The translations under genes were made by a program, and so were the position numbers. This document shows positions 47,676-57,962 of a DNA stretch of 64,000 nucleotides, piece after piece (within the stretch, counting starts at the first letter, position 1; the number at the start of each line of letters is the position of its first letter). The notes under the pieces are model-generated. The model saw only the letters and a list, made by a program, of their open reading frames with translations. It did not search any database and had not been told where the DNA came from. This DNA is from Owenia fusiformis (lineage: Eukaryota; Annelida; Polychaeta; Sabellida; Oweniidae): the NCBI GenBank assembly GCA_903813345.2, contig CAIIXF020000011.1:29506166-29570165 (forward strand). The letters are read 5' to 3'.

Positions 47676-48358
47676 CCTTTACCATGCTGCCTTATTTCAG
47701 CAAATATATCCCACGCAACTGGCTTATTTTTCAAAGAGTGCAAAAAATGATATACCTGGACTAAATAATTAATATCTCAATAAATCTGGATAAAATTTTC
47801 ACAAAGGGAAGATACAGTGGCCTGGCTCATGAAAAAAATGTTCTCATGAATTTTTTCGTACATTAACACGACTGGGCATAAATATACCATGAATACTCCT
47901 CCGGAATCCGCCGCTCCGCCTCTTCGTCTGGTCAGAATCCAAATCTGAATTTGCAGCGATCGAATGTTCAATTTTTCAATTCAGAAAATATTCTAGTTTC
48001 TATTTTCGATGACCGTTATCGGCTTCCAAGAGCCTAAAGAGCTCGAAATCGTAGTCCATTTCCTCCACATTTTCGTTGTTATCGTATTTGTCCGCCATTT
48101 TGTACGATTCGTTCACTAAAAACGACTAAAACACTGTTTAAATTGTTGAATTGAGAATTATTTTTCGAAATATCGCCATTTCTAGGTCAACAGGAAGTCA
48201 TGTTAGGCACTGAATAAATCGGGCAATCTAATTGGACAATACGAATGGCGCGAATAAGTAAAGTTTTTAAAAGTTTGAAATCGGGCGTACGGGTCCGCCC
48301 GCAGTTGTGAGAGACATTTTAGTCTCGGCGGACGAGTCCGCCGGCAGCACGCTAAAGG
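47676..48358. mobile_element. piggyBac-like non-autonomous element, copy 2
   Basis: TTAA on both sides (47672-47675 and 48359-48362). Same ends and orientation as copy 1 at 8862-9555. It lacks an 11-bp stretch present near the left end of copy 1 and otherwise appears to differ by about two substitutions, so both copies are young. Confidence 0.85.
48000..48098 (-). pseudogene. piggyBac-type transposase N-terminal remnant, copy 2
   Basis: The same 32-codon acidic frame as at 9197-9295, with one amino-acid change (second residue Ala instead of Val) and a further synonymous substitution. It ends at the same TAG. Confidence 0.4.
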
Positions 48359-48362
48359 TTAA

Positions 48363-49845
48363 AATGACATTTCAGCGAATTTGTGTGAAAAAGAATGGAA
48401 ACTGACAATAAAATCATTTTCAGCAATCTAAAATATTTTAGCTAATATCTTGATCAATGCTTGTGTGTTTTGAAATTTTTGTTATGTAATATAAACCAAA
48501 ACTTGCGATTAAAATCTGAAGTAAAAAATGGCCTACAGTTTAATTTTGAATTTTGAAATTATGACATCCTTCAAGATTGGGTTTATTCAAGGGCTTGTTA
48601 AAAACCCAGGGCTTAGTATGTGTACCGATCAAAAATGAAAGTATATCTGATTGCATTCTGGGAGCCAATTCTCTTTGGTAGTAACAGGTACAATAAATCC
48701 AATAAAATTTGGCTATGTGGTCTTTGCAGTAAAATAAATGGTCAGTTATCGTCTTGAGATGCCACAGGCCTATATTTATTTAATGCAATAACACACCAAG
48801 GCAATGATGAAGTACTGGATGATAAGTTGCTCCCTTAATAAAGTTGCAATTATTACTTATCGAAGAACTAAGTGGGTTGAACAGTATTAACAAATTGCTT
48901 GCCATTGAAAGCCTTTACAGTATACAATTATCTATAACATGTCCGTAAGGTGCAATTTTCAAATTAAAAATGCAACTGGCAATGACATCGCGTTTTTCAA
49001 CATCCGTTCCCATGGAAATATTCTGGTTTATTTTACCTAAAAGGATGTTTATGACATAATTTCAGACTTTGGTAGAACTGATGTCCGTGATGTGAAAAGA
49101 GTGATGGATGGAAGACGCTATAAAAGACTCAAACAATATGTCATGGTCAATCTTTAAGCCTGTTAAGGTAAATGAAGTACAATTTATAGATACACACAAA
49201 TAAGGAATGTTGATTTAACATAGAATCAATATAAGGTATTTTGAATTTGTACTTTATATTCCAACGTAACTATTGACATGAAAATGTGAAAAATTTTATC
49301 AATTATAAAGTTATTAATTAAATCATGAAAATTACTGAAACAAGTCTTATCATGTGGAACTACCTTAATGAGACTAAGTTTAGTTTTTATACTAAATGTA
49401 ACCTTATATGTTATAGGTATCATTTTATAATTCTGTAAAACATATGCGCTAAGCGCAAAGAATAATTAATTATAAAGCTCTGATTTTCTCTATATTTCCA
49501 TAGTTACCACATAATCGTGATCTACTGATGTTGAATTTCAATCAACAATGTAGTGAATATAATGGATAGCATATATGCAAATAAGTTATTTGCAGCATAC
49601 AGAATCCTATTAGGGTTTCTAGATATGCATTTTTTCTATTATTTATCCTTACTTGCCTCTATGATCTTATTATTTTATGTCTAAGATTCAAATTGAGCTT
49701 GAAGGCTCGTCTTACATCTTGATTGGTCGTTACTCATTTCTCTCTTATTCACGCTATAAATGACAGTTCAGTACCTAGAAAATTCTGCACATTTACATTT
49801 CAATCAAATGTTTCACTTTTCACACCCAAATCTGATCTTTTAGAA
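48363..49845. other. spacer, no gene seen
   Basis: AT-rich sequence between the piggyBac-like copy and the LINE. No family or paired splice signals recognised. Confidence 0.5.
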
Positions 49846-52537
49846 AGGTAATGGGTGATGTTAACTGTGATCTGAATACAGATACCTTATCAAAATCAAC
49901 AAAGGATTTATTGTTTTTAAGTGAACTTCATAATCTAACACAAATTGTGTCTCACCCAACACGCATCACTCGCGACAGTATATCACTTATTGATTGGATA
50001 TTGACTAATAACCCTGAGAAATACACTCCAGCAGTGGTCACTAGCTGTAATTTAAGCGATCACAATATAGTTTCCACAGTGCGACCAACCAGGAATGTAA
50101 AATATACACATAAAACACTAAAGTATAGGAGGTTCAAACATTTTAATCACAATGACTTTGAGCGTGACTTAAATAAAGTCTCATGGGGTGATATCAAATT
50201 ATGTAATGATGTAAATAGTGCCTGGATGAGCTTTAAGTGCCTGTTTATGGAGGTAGTAGACAAACATGCACCAATTGTTGAAAAGCGCATGAAAGCAGGT
50301 TCAAAGCCATATATTAATGATGAAATTCTACAACTTATGAACAAGAGAGATTATTACAAGAAAGTTGCAGATGCAACGGGAAGTGAAGATGATAGGAGAA
50401 ATTCAAATAGATTAAGGAACAGAGTAACATACCTAATCAGAGAAGCTAAAGCAAAATACTATAAAGACAAAATTAAAACGAACGAGCATAAACCCTCTAA
50501 CATGTGGAAGTGCTTAAAAACTCTACTGCCACAGAAAATGAAAGAAACTCAAAAATCGTTAATTGTTGAAGGAAATGAAATATCCTCCCCATATGAAGTG
50601 GCCAATGCCTTCAATAACTTTTTCAGCAATATAGGACCAACAATATCTAAAAAGATTCAACAGACTGGAAAAAACCCACTTGATTATATCAATCAACATA
50701 ATACCTCATTTGAGCTCCAAGAAGTTACTTGTGAGTTTGTAATCAAAACAATTAAGGACATGACCTTATCCAAAGCCACTGGACTTGATGGTATCAGCTG
50801 TAAATTATTGAAGCTAGCCAGTAATATAATAGCACCATATGTGACCTTTATCATTAACATGTCATTAAACACCAGTGAAATCCCTAATGAATGGAAACAT
50901 GCCAAAGTAGTGCCTGTTTACAAACAAGGCAACAAATATGAAACTAATAATTATAGGCCTATTTCAATACTTCCTATTATATCAAAAATACTAGAGAGGG
51001 CTGTTCATAATCAATTATATATGTATTTTAAAGCCAACAACCTATTTTCAATATGGCAATCAGGTTTTAGAGATCACCATTCTACAGAGACAGCACTTCT
51101 TTCTTTATGTGATGAATGGCTAAAAAATGTTAACGAAGGTAAAATAACGGGAACTATATTTTTAGACCTGAGTAAGGCGTTTGATCTTGTTGATCATTCG
51201 ATCTTACTAGAAAAGTTAAAATTGTATGGTGTAGGCAGTAAAAGTTTACTTTGGTTTCAACACTACTTAAAAAATAGGAAACAAACTGTTATTTTAGATG
51301 ATACACCTTCGCAAGAAGCATCTGTCTCTTTGGGAATTCCACAAGGATCGATAATTGGACCTTTGCTCTTCATAATCTTTATTAATGACTTAGCCAAGGT
51401 AGGCAGTCAAGATGGTTGCATCAGACTGTTTGCAGATGATACTACTTTAACTAGGTCAACTTGTGATGTACCATCTCTTCATACACTACTTCAAAACGAT
51501 ATTAACTGTATTGATGAATGGATGAAATGTAATAAGATGAATTTAAACTATAGTAAAACAAAATTAATGAAAATAGGAAATACCTCAAAGTATGGAAATG
51601 ATGAAGATACCATAACAATATCAAATAATGTGATTGAAAATGTTGAAACTTATAAATATTTAGGTGTTATTGTGGACGACAAATTAGCATTCAAAGTACA
51701 TATTGAAAAGCTTTGTTCAAAGATTTCTTGTAAGATAGGTATTTTAAGAAGGCTTAAACCATTTGTTTCAAAGGAAGCACTCATCACAATTTATAATACA
51801 ATCATATTACCAGAATTTAATTACTGCTCAATTGTCTGGGGAGAATGTTCTAATAAAATCTATCTGACTAGACTAGAGAAACTTCAAAAGATGGCAGCAC
51901 GAATTATACTGAGAGCTAATTTTGATATTTCAAGTGTCACTTTATTTCAGTCCCTAAATTGGACTCCAATTCAGGAAATGATTAGATATAGGAAATCAAT
52001 TTTAATGTACCAGGCTATTTCATGCATCTCTCCCCCATATATTCAAAACTGTTTCAAAGAGACAAAGTCTGTCCATAATTATGCCACTAGAGCAGTTGTG
52101 GAAAATTCACTTTATGTACCAAAACCAAAACTTGAAATATTTAAGAAAAGCATATCATACAGTGGTTCACATCTTTGGAACAAGCTTGATAAGACTGTCA
52201 AAGAGTCTGATTCTGTAAACTCTTTTAAGAAAGCATATAAACAAGTGTATCAGATCAGAAAATGAAAATCATGTAAATGCATTATTTAAAGACATTGTTC
52301 CTTATATTCATGTAATTCTCTTATAAGTTGTTCTCTATGTTTCATGTAAATGCATACTTTGAAGATGCATATATATCAAATTGTTCTATATGTCCTATAT
52401 ATCTATTTGTATGTTTCTATATTTATTGTACACATTGTAAATAATTGTAAATTATTACTGGGCCTCTAGGAAGACCAGTTTTTGTACTGATAGAGCTACC
52501 CAGAATAAATATAGTTTTCAAATCAAATCAAATCAAG
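49846..52537 (+). mobile_element. 5'-truncated LINE (CR1/jockey-type) with ATCAA repeat tail
   Basis: Contains an intact ORF2 fragment (49851-52265), a ~240-bp 3' UTR and a terminal short tandem tail (AAATCAAATCAAATCAA, ~52515-52537), as in CR1/L2-type LINEs that end in microsatellites rather than poly(A). The left edge is set where endonuclease similarity begins; an in-frame TGA lies a few codons upstream. No target duplication was identified. Confidence 0.88.
49851..52265 (+). CDS. LINE ORF2 fragment: endonuclease C-terminal part plus reverse transcriptase
   Basis: 804 codons with no stop. It begins inside the apurinic-type endonuclease (GDVNCDL; SDHNIV near residue 70), so about the first half of that domain is missing. 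Reverse transcriptase follows: YRPISILPIISKILE, GFRDHHSTETALL, motif A FLDLSKAFDLVDH (~433-445), motif B GIPQGSIIGPLLF, motif C FADD (~526), then YLGVIVDD and a C-terminal region LEKLQKMAARIIL. The family is CR1/jockey-like. The ATG is probably only the first Met left after truncation. The uninterrupted frame suggests a fairly recent insertion. Confidence 0.93.
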   Translation: MGDVNCDLNTDTLSKSTKDLLFLSELHNLTQIVSHPTRITRDSISLIDWILTNNPEKYTPAVVTSCNLSDHNIVSTVRPTRNVKYTHKTLKYRRFKHFNHNDFERDLNKVSWGDIKLCNDVNSAWMSFKCLFMEVVDKHAPIVEKRMKAGSKPYINDEILQLMNKRDYYKKVADATGSEDDRRNSNRLRNRVTYLIREAKAKYYKDKIKTNEHKPSNMWKCLKTLLPQKMKETQKSLIVEGNEISSPYEVANAFNNFFSNIGPTISKKIQQTGKNPLDYINQHNTSFELQEVTCEFVIKTIKDMTLSKATGLDGISCKLLKLASNIIAPYVTFIINMSLNTSEIPNEWKHAKVVPVYKQGNKYETNNYRPISILPIISKILERAVHNQLYMYFKANNLFSIWQSGFRDHHSTETALLSLCDEWLKNVNEGKITGTIFLDLSKAFDLVDHSILLEKLKLYGVGSKSLLWFQHYLKNRKQTVILDDTPSQEASVSLGIPQGSIIGPLLFIIFINDLAKVGSQDGCIRLFADDTTLTRSTCDVPSLHTLLQNDINCIDEWMKCNKMNLNYSKTKLMKIGNTSKYGNDEDTITISNNVIENVETYKYLGVIVDDKLAFKVHIEKLCSKISCKIGILRRLKPFVSKEALITIYNTIILPEFNYCSIVWGECSNKIYLTRLEKLQKMAARIILRANFDISSVTLFQSLNWTPIQEMIRYRKSILMYQAISCISPPYIQNCFKETKSVHNYATRAVVENSLYVPKPKLEIFKKSISYSGSHLWNKLDKTVKESDSVNSFKKAYKQVYQIRK

Positions 52538-53967
52538 TAAAAAAGGCTCATGTTAGGCTGAATTATGATATCGTACAGAGAGGCCTTTGTTAACTCACAC
52601 AGTCATAATATCTTCTCAGCTCCGCCGGCAGACCAGGTGTTTGTAATGGATTCCTTATTAGTTGTGCAATATCTTATGTGCAATATCTGTGCTTGATAAT
52701 TATGAGATTACACAGGATTTGTTTATTACCTGGCTTTATTACAACTGCCTTCTAAGATGTAACTAGCTCAATATGTTTACTATATCAGTAGTATACTGAA
52801 TCAGAGTTATTGAATGCCAAGTTGCCAACCTACCTATGGCACTGAGACTCTTTGTTACTTATTAGGGAGTCAGCGGTTATTGTTTGCCACTGTAGGCTCA
52901 ACAAAGTGAAATATGAGCCTGGCCATGGGAAAACCGGTTTTATCACAAAAATTTAAATTGTGCTACAGAGCCAAAAATGTGCCCAAGATTAAGAGGGAAA
53001 TATGCTAAATTCAAATCATACTTTTTGGTCTATATATGCATGGAAAAATTGCTAAGACATAAGCCATGGCTCATTTGAAAGGTCTCTTTGTGCTTTTTAA
53101 GAATATTGAAAAAATCTCTGATAAGACCCTTTTCCTAAGCCTGGCTCATAAAGTATGATGTACATGTTACACAGCAGAGTTAAATTGCTTTGTTTACGAA
53201 GCATTCTGACAAAAAGCTTGTGTTTAAAGATATTTGTGTCGGTGAAACATCTCGACATGTAACAGGTACCATAGAAAATTTGTTGTGATGGTCATGGTAT
53301 GTTCTAGTGTGTTCTCAAATATGCTTGAAATGCTGGTAGAGGATTCTGGATTTAGTAGATGTTCCATAACATGGAATATGTTAAACATTGTTATGACCAC
53401 ATTGCAATTAGTTAACAATTTGGATGATTTCTGTTTTCAGATGGATCTTCAACCGAACTGTCCAGACATTACAGAACAAAAAATGAAAATGAACTATTGA
53501 ATAATAGTACTTCAGCATAACAGTACATTTGGGTAACAGAACCAATGGATTGCAACCTAACTGAAAGAGATATTAAAATTAAAGACCTCAAACATAGATG
53601 TGATAATTATCAATTTCCTAATATATACAATGTAATTCCACTTGGAGTCTGTGCATCACTCTAGACTAATTAAGAGCTCAATTAACATTGAGAAGTGATG
53701 ATTTCTAATTATCACTATCGGAATATATATTATCCCACTTGGAACGGTGTGTCATTCCAGAATAAGCCTGTTGTACTGAACAATTACCAGTGAGCTGACA
53801 GAACAAAAGCTACATGTGACATATTGTTTGATTTGATATGGCAGTAAACCATGAAACAAATGGATGAAAATGAGGAGGCGTATATGCCATAATACTAATA
53901 TAACAGTAGCATCCATACTAAAAGGATTTTAATCAGGTGGCTGTTATATTCCTGTAGGGATCTTAGC
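52538..53967. other. 5' flank of the GPCR; possible untranslated exon
   Basis: No protein family seen. GATTTCTGTTTTCAG at ~53427-53441 and TTTTAATCAG at ~53926-53935 could be splice acceptors, so the receptor mRNA may have upstream noncoding exons. The receptor frame has an in-frame TAA at 53896-53898 and no other ATG before 53968. Confidence 0.4.
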
Positions 53968-55473
53968 ATGGTGATGTTGAATGGGATTTGCACGAGTGCT
54001 GAAGCCAATACATCCACGGAGATTAACTGGTTTCTTTACCAGCGTGAAAATGACACAACAAAACACTATGCCTTGAGACAATCAGATGTTTGTCAAGCAG
54101 TGAATGAAACTAACTGGAAAAATTGTAGCGGGGAAAGTCCAAATTATACACCATGGGAAAATTTATATACAAAAATTTTAGAATGCAATGGAGGGTTTAA
54201 TGAATCTCGACTTCTCAGGAATTGTGGAGGTTTTCCAAATGTAACGTTCGAGTTGGAGTGTTTATATCCGCATAATTACTCCAATGAATATCATTCCCAT
54301 CTACAATTATGTAATCTGAGTTCAAACATTGAGGAAACAAATAGAACGTTTTCCTTGGAATCTCTTTGTAATGACGTAGCGCCACTAATAGATGGAGCTG
54401 AAGCTGAATATTATTTACCAATAGGACTCAAAGTCCCACTGGGGATTTTAATGGTGCTTATGATATTTGTTAATATTTTTGGAAATAGCGTAGTCTGCCT
54501 TATTGTGTATCAGAAACAGGCGATGCGTTCTGCTATCAATCTACTCCTAGCTAATATGGCTTTTAGTAACATTCTTCTCGCTGCTTTGTGCATGACGTTG
54601 AGTTTTCTGACGCTAATCACGGATAAATGGTTGCTGACGGAACCTGTATGTAAAGCTGCCGCATTCTTCCATTCGTTATTGGTCTGGGAGGCAATTGCAG
54701 TCTTGTGCACTATAAGCCTAGATCGTTATCTCATCATTGTGCGGCGGAAAGACAAACTTAATCCGTCTCGGGCAAAAATATTTATCTCAACTACATGGTG
54801 CTTTGGGGTGCTGTTAAGCCTACCCCCTACACTGGGGTGGGGTATGTATTACTTTTATCCAGGACATGTACAGTGTGTCCTGCATGAATATCGCAATATT
54901 CCTGATCTGATGTATCTTCTTATATGGACAAGTGTTACATTTTTCATCCCAATGCTTACAATGACTTATGCTTATTTTTACATCTTGAACACAGTGCGGA
55001 AAAATGCTTTACGTATTCATAATCATCCTGAAAGCCTCACTGCCAGTCAAGCTAGCAGACTGGGCTTATCAGGGTTAAAAAGACCTCCGAGGGTTAATGT
55101 TGACATGAGTTTCAAAACCCGAGCATTTAAGACGATTCTTATATTATTTATTGTGTATATCATATGCTGGGCACCATATGCTATATCAATGGTAGTTTCT
55201 AATGTGACACATTCTATGAAGACTAACTATATCTCAAACACGATTATCCTGTGGATAAGCTACATGAATAGTTCGCTGAATCCTGTCATTTACTGCTGGC
55301 GGATTAAGAAATTCCGGGAGGCATGCAGGGAACTTATTCCAAAGTCTGTTCGTCTACTACCCAAATTACCACAGTCAACAAAACGACGCATCAATCCAAG
55401 TGCCGTGTATAAGTATAATTCGGAACAACCAATGGCTGACTTGCCCTCTCATTCTCACCAGTCAACTGTATGA
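53968..55473 (+). CDS. orphan class A GPCR, GPR63/GPR45 (PSP24) type
   Basis: A single-exon frame of 501 codons encoding a seven-helix plasma-membrane receptor. Helix I starts ~155 (GNS at 172-174), DRY is at 252-254, C228 and HVQC (ECL2) form the usual disulfide, CWAPY lies in helix VI and NPVIYCW in helix VII. The family-specific blocks QDKLNP-like KDKLNPSRAKI, ILNTVRKNALRIH, SQASRLGLSGLKRP, FKTRAFKTILILF and TKRRINPSAVY match vertebrate GPR63 and GPR45, nearer GPR63. Unusual features: position 2.50 is Asn (N201) instead of Asp, and the ~150-residue ectodomain has eight Cys and ten N-glycosylation sequons, without an obvious signal peptide. Possible poly(A) signal AATAAA at 56860-56865. Ligand unknown. 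Confidence 0.92.
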   Translation: MVMLNGICTSAEANTSTEINWFLYQRENDTTKHYALRQSDVCQAVNETNWKNCSGESPNYTPWENLYTKILECNGGFNESRLLRNCGGFPNVTFELECLYPHNYSNEYHSHLQLCNLSSNIEETNRTFSLESLCNDVAPLIDGAEAEYYLPIGLKVPLGILMVLMIFVNIFGNSVVCLIVYQKQAMRSAINLLLANMAFSNILLAALCMTLSFLTLITDKWLLTEPVCKAAAFFHSLLVWEAIAVLCTISLDRYLIIVRRKDKLNPSRAKIFISTTWCFGVLLSLPPTLGWGMYYFYPGHVQCVLHEYRNIPDLMYLLIWTSVTFFIPMLTMTYAYFYILNTVRKNALRIHNHPESLTASQASRLGLSGLKRPPRVNVDMSFKTRAFKTILILFIVYIICWAPYAISMVVSNVTHSMKTNYISNTIILWISYMNSSLNPVIYCWRIKKFREACRELIPKSVRLLPKLPQSTKRRINPSAVYKYNSEQPMADLPSHSHQSTV

Positions 55474-56382
55474 TCGAATTTTTTTCTGCTTTGCCATATT
55501 TTGTAAGGTTAATACTATAATTCTAGTACCAGTATTTATACAATTTATATACAGTATTGAAAAAAGTCTTTTGGGCTTAAATGGGTTCCATTCCATTTTG
55601 TTTTATTTTTGAAATACATTTTAGAATATTTCTTTCTTTTGCCAAATTAATAGCTTTATCAAAGTATTATTCTATGGACAAAAACAATTTGAACTCGCAT
55701 ATACATGTAACTAGGTATGATATATGAATACTAGTATCACATTTCTGACAACCAGTAATAATATAACATTGTTGATTTTTATTTCTAAGTAAAATGTCAT
55801 TCTCTGTTTCCTTCCCAAAAATTTGAAGTTCCCACCCTGTGAGACTAGTCCGTTAAAATTTGATTTTATTAGATTTTATAGGGAAGATCAAAAGAGGGTT
55901 CATTAGGACATCTATATAACTGTGGACCCACCTGTATAGTGTTTGGCATTCAACCTAATTCCAATTCACACGATAAATTATTTGTAGTCTTCTAATTGTA
56001 CATATTTTCAACCCATTTAGCCTTACTCACGTACAATATAGAAAAATAACAATTTGTCTGTTTGTACATTGAACTCCGAGCACCAAAACAAGTAAACAAT
56101 ATATTTACGAAAGGCACCCAAGAATTTTATTATTAGAAGCTGTTAATTTGTTTTAGATTATTATTACCACCTTGCAGGGCCTGTTCTAGGGGTTTTAGTA
56201 CTAGTTGAGAAGGCATTTAAATTGCTATATTGACGTGAGCAATATTGTGTCGGGCGTTAATGACTTTAGTCAGGCAATAATGACATTATCCGCCCGGCTA
56301 TGTTTCCCGTGAAAAGTGATATCGTTCAGTGCGTAAGATTTTCAAATTTGCTATTTTAGCCCTGGTCATTAACGGTGGTAAT

Positions 56383-56497
56383 AATAGTAATAATGTCATT
56401 TCTGCGGGCAAAATAGTGAAATATTGGACCTTGGGCCTGCGGCCCTTGGTCCAATATTTCACTATATTGCCCTTTGAAATGACGTTATTGTACTATT
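56383..56497. repeat. long hairpin (AAATAGTGAAATATTGGACC arms)
   Basis: Arms AAATAGTGAAATATTGGACC and GGTCCAATATTTCACTAT pair around GGGCCTGCGGCC, extending outward through AATGTCATT/AATGACGTTATT. An outer pair, ATTATTACCACC (~56160) and GGTGGTAATAAT (~56374), suggests a ~340-bp MITE with nested palindromes. Confidence 0.6.
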
Positions 56498-57788
56498 GAC
56501 TAGGTTATTATAGGGCACAGTACCTCATACTAAGAATATCCTCATTTGGGAAGAAGTTCAGTATTATTTACCTTAAATTTTTTTTTAATTTTGCCTGTTA
56601 TATTTATCAGTACTGTTTTTATGAAAATATGTAGATTGCCTAGTGGTCTAGGATCTGGGAATGTTCTCTAACATTTGGATTTTATCGATATATCTGTCCA
56701 ATGTAATTCTTAGCTTTATTGTAAAAAACAATGGCAAATGTATTGTCCCAAGATGGCCTCTGTTAAATCTATTGAACGATTTATTTATGTTTATGTAGAA
56801 CTTACATTTAATGTCGTATCCATCAACAACCATGCAGAATTATCTGCTGGAATACAGAAAATAAAGTTCAAACAAATGAATTAATTCAATGGATTAACAA
56901 GGATTAACAGAAAAAGGGAAATAGAATACAACATTGAGAATTGATAACAGATATACGAGTAAAAGCTTTACTAGGGTGAAATAGGATGAACTATTTTAAC
57001 TAGGTAATCAATATGTTTTTCGTATCAATATGTCAGCTTGTCATCGCAGAATTGTAACTTTATTAACATGTCATTGTAATTTCCCGAGGTTGCACATAAT
57101 AATTGTTTATAGGTAGGAATATCATGTTGTATGAATGTATGAATACTGTAAATCCAGGACTTTTTGCATGATTCACTAAAACTTCACTTAGATGATATGG
57201 GATCACTTGCTTCAGTAGATTATTGTAAAATAATGTCAACTCCAAATTTTGGGCTTTTGTGTTTTATATGATTTGGTGATCTCTGGTTGAAATTGTTATC
57301 GTCTGAGCAAAGAAATGCAGACATCATCTTCTTCTCCCCTGCGATCAGCGGATTCAGATACGCCTGAAATCAATGGTCAAGTGACAAAAGTAATGGTTTT
57401 TTATTCATGAAGGAGGAAGGAACATGGTAGACAATGCCTTGACGCCTGTGATCAGAGTCTAGAATTATATTGCATGGATATCATCTAAGTTTACAGTAAC
57501 AATTAATAATTCAAGACGATCATTATTTTTATTATTATCTATTCACACATTAACAGAACATCTTTTGTTATTAGAGGCTTCAATGAGATATAATAGAATA
57601 ATGATCATGCATGGAGGTATTATTCCCTTGCAGTCATATCTTCTGGGGTATTAGGTACTATGTCTAAGAATAGAATAATGTGAATGTGAAAGATTAATGA
57701 AGTTATTGTCACTTCGATGAAAAGTAGAATAGAAGGGATAAAATAAGTTAAGACTAAGTTTTGAAGAATGCTTCCCTAGGTGTAGTAC

Positions 57789-57962
57789 CAGGGGTTTCAT
57801 TAGCAGCAGGGAGGAGGTGATTTTCACCAGTTGTTTTCACAAAAGAGCCTGTTGTTTTTAGGAACTTTTAAAATTTTCCATGTTAAATTTATGATTTCCA
57901 TTAATTTTGCCTGTTGTTTTCATTTATTTAGCCTGTTGTGAGAAATTCTAGTGAAACCCCTG
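57789..57962. mobile_element. short MITE with GGGGTTTCA ends, copy 2
   Basis: 174 bp, ends CAGGGGTTTCATTAG and CTAGTGAAACCCCTG, closely related to 10068-10239 in the same orientation. Confidence 0.65.

Noticed and set aside
49851-52265. Host gene or full-length autonomous LINE
   Set aside because: Endonuclease and RT motifs identify a LINE, and the first half of the endonuclease is missing, so it cannot be full length.
53285-53500. 71-codon gene upstream of the GPCR
   Set aside because: Low-complexity frame spanning a likely splice acceptor; no family recognised.
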